Part shown: positions 61,772 to 64,000 of the stretch, piece after piece
How the letters are laid out: every line of letters starts with the position of its first letter
How positions within the stretch are numbered: the first letter of the stretch is position 1
Source: Glossina fuscipes
Lineage: Eukaryota > Arthropoda > Insecta > Diptera > Glossinidae
NCBI RefSeq assembly: GCF_014805625.2
Contig: NW_023998455.1
Coordinates: 7,155,834-7,219,833 of the forward strand
Direction: 5' to 3'
Length of the DNA: 64,000 bases
Made by a program: the position numbers and the translations under genes
Notes under the pieces: generated by a model
What the model was told of the DNA's origin: nothing
What the model saw: the letters and a program-made list of their open reading frames with translations, nothing else
Database searches by the model: none

Positions 61772-64000
61772 CCACTTCTCTGTGAGTATTGGGATCGCCT
61801 CCAAACACATAAACACGTTTGCATATTTTCAGCCAGGCCATGCAACAAAGTATGAAAAGAGAGAAAATTTCCTTTAACATTACATCCATCCTCTTCTCCG
61901 ATAGGTTATCAAAATATATGAGTTTTAAATTTAAATAATCTTTAAAATTTTTTTGTTTTCCCTCGTCTTATGTTATTATTTTCGTTTCGGCTGATTGTTA
62001 AAAGTTTAACAACAAAACATTATCAATTTAATTGATGACTTCTTTAATTGTCGTTAAACTTGAAATTTACATTTCATTATACTGCAAGCATATGCACAGA
62101 CTTGATACTCTTATCGAAGAACGAAAGGAGTTTTCGACTTTTTTAAGATAAATATAATTTGAAAAGACAGTTATCAAGACGAAAAACGGAAAAACTTCGA
62201 CGACATGGCGACATGAAGAGTACCGAGGAGAAGTAAAAAAAGACAAGACTAAACGATCGGATTATTAGCGACGCATTCAATAAATGCTTGTATATATGTA
62301 AAAGTGATATTACGAACGTAATCTTTGTCGCTTCGATTCTGCGAAAATATCATGGATTAATTTGTTAAATGTATCTTTATATTAGTAAACGCAATACGTT
62401 AAACTACATGAGATTTTCAAGCCAAGACGGAGTAAATTTAGTTGCCTGGAAATGAAAGATTTCAAGCCCACCACCCATAAGATTGTGACGGTTTTCTTCT
62501 AAGGTATAAGTATAAGTATTTTACCGACTTCGCGTGTTGCTATTCGGCGGTTTGTTTACCATCAGCTTCAATTGGGTTTCCAGTCAGGTTTGGCACGAGC
62601 GTTCTGTCAATACATCTCCTCAGTACATTTCCTCCAATAAGTTTTTCCTTTTTTGAATAGCATTTCCACCTTTCCGATAGTAAGGAAATAAAATATGCCA
62701 AAACTATTACTTACAAAAATTTTATTTCTTTGAGAGGACATCAAGCAAACCCTATTGCTCTGAACCAAATGAACCTTTTGGAGAAACAAGCCTAAGTATT
62801 CTTTTGCTATGTAATGATCACGATGCTTAAGCGTAAGCTTGGCTGTGAAAAGAACCCTTCCCTTTGGGGAAACAACCAAATGACTTATGAAAGAATCTAA
62901 TCTTCGTAACACAGCGTAACACAGTTGCGCACTTGAAATAAGAACTTGTGTAATAAGTTTTCCTTTTCTTCTTAAATTGTTTTGAGTCCACAATTACACT
63001 TGATGCACTGACTACGAAAAGGTATGCAACTTTAGACCAACAACGAAATATGCATGTATGTGCCAAATTTGTTATTCCCGACGTTAGCACGTTGCTTACG
63101 ATAATGACAATTATTGCTTTGTAATCAGCGCCTTCAATATAGTCAACTAGGCAACTGGCGTCTGTATGCCAGTTGCAAAAAATAACAAAGATTTTTCGTT
63201 GTTTTCCAAACCAAAAAACATACATTTTTTCTCTTCTAACTTTCCCGAACAAAAAACCGGCAAACAAAAGATTCTTTTTTTTTAAAAATAAATAAAATAT
63301 TTAAGGTAACACTTGAGCTAACGCGACTGCAGAAGTTATCAAAGAAGTTGCATATTGTATACCGAAGATGGGTCGCAGATGTAAGCGTCAGAGAAATTTT
63401 TTGGCCATCGCCTATCCGCGTAGCACGATTGCGGTCAAAAAGAAATGAGTGAAGCGAGAGAGAGAGAGAGATAGGAGAGTGGTGGCCGCAGCCTAATCGA
63501 TGTGTGAAACTCGACTGTCGCAGTTATAGGAATACAAACGGAATTATCAAAGAATGTCAGGAGCTCCCCAAATCGCTTTGGAGTGACACGGATTAATCTC
63601 ACCGCTAAACTAGCGAAGAAATGACCGACGGTTGGCTCCTTGTGGCCATTTTTTCCAATTTTCATTTACATCTGACTAAAGCTAAGTTTACACAATTGCT
63701 TTTTCTTTTTGCTACCATTTCGCAACAGCGACGCCTTTCTACCGAGTAGAGTATTTTTTATATAGATCTTACTGATGTTCTATTAAACTTTCAGTTCTTT
63801 GTTGAGGCCGCTTTTTGTGTGAAGCAAAGAAGAAAGGATTCGCTTTGAAATTTGAAAATTATTGTATGATAAGATAAGACAGACAGACATACTTTCGTCA
63901 TCACAAACCTATAACTTTTAATAATCAATACCGAACTTGGGCTTGCTTTTGCTTGTGTTAGTAACTTTGCCTTGACATTAATAGCGTAGTAAGGGTCAGT

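Larger units (their letters stand above)
45423..64000. other. Long gene-poor stretch, right part
   Basis: No supported gene. Two stretches are less AT-rich and not obviously repetitive: 51770-52010 (see findings) and about 58300-59040. Minus-strand open frames at 62607-62993 and 62827-63267 overlap each other and have no motif I know. Confidence 0.5.

Noticed and set aside
62607..63267. Overlapping minus-strand ORFs of 128 and 146 codons
   Set aside because: They overlap in different frames, have no recognisable motif, no codon-use signal I can see, and no splice context. Chance is likely, though a transcript would change this.

Overview
This window looks like AT-rich genomic DNA of a brachyceran fly. 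The basis is its two split genes for inwardly rectifying potassium channels. They are close to Drosophila Irk1 and Irk2 as I know them. They have short introns of about 70 bp mixed with long ones. The rest is AT-rich, full of microsatellites, carries wrecked mariner elements, and has many copies of a repeat with the 'gtccgtctgtccgt' signature common in fly genomes. I cannot name the species. Two runs of N (45323-45422 and 58067-58076) show it is a draft assembly.

Region by region. 1-1251: the tail of an upstream intron of the first channel gene, with a partial tandem repeat at the very start. 1252-3676: four coding exons of an Irk1-like channel on the plus strand (466 codons plus stop); its N-terminal exon(s) lie off the left edge. 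Its first visible intron starts with GC instead of GT. 3677-12650: non-coding DNA with repeats and possibly the far 5' UTR exon of the next gene. 12651-20664: an Irk2-like channel on the plus strand, with two alternative N-terminal coding exons (12667-12947 and 14859-15061). Both end in the same codon phase and can join the common exon at 18594. The large pore exon (about 18942-19722) and a tiny last exon (20624-20664) follow. The assembled sequence of the pore exon is broken by one missing base next to a 26-T run and also lacks an otherwise invariant cysteine codon.

20665-64000: no gene I can support. It holds two decayed mariner transposase copies (23690-24310 minus, 29110-29530 plus), several copies of the interspersed fly repeat, a degenerate hexanucleotide array (54120-54575), microsatellites of many unit sizes and unannotated unique DNA. 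It could be intergenic or a long intron of a gene whose exons lie to the right.

The two genes are tandem, same-strand paralogues. Each subunit has the Kir plan: cytoplasmic N-terminus, M1, pore loop with TIGYG filter, M2, and a large cytoplasmic domain. Four subunits make a channel at the plasma membrane that passes K+ inward more easily than outward; in Drosophila such channels act in Malpighian tubules, salivary gland, neurons and wing development. I found no new biological system here; the most useful points are the splice-site and pore-exon anomalies and the regulatory candidates around the Irk2 promoters.
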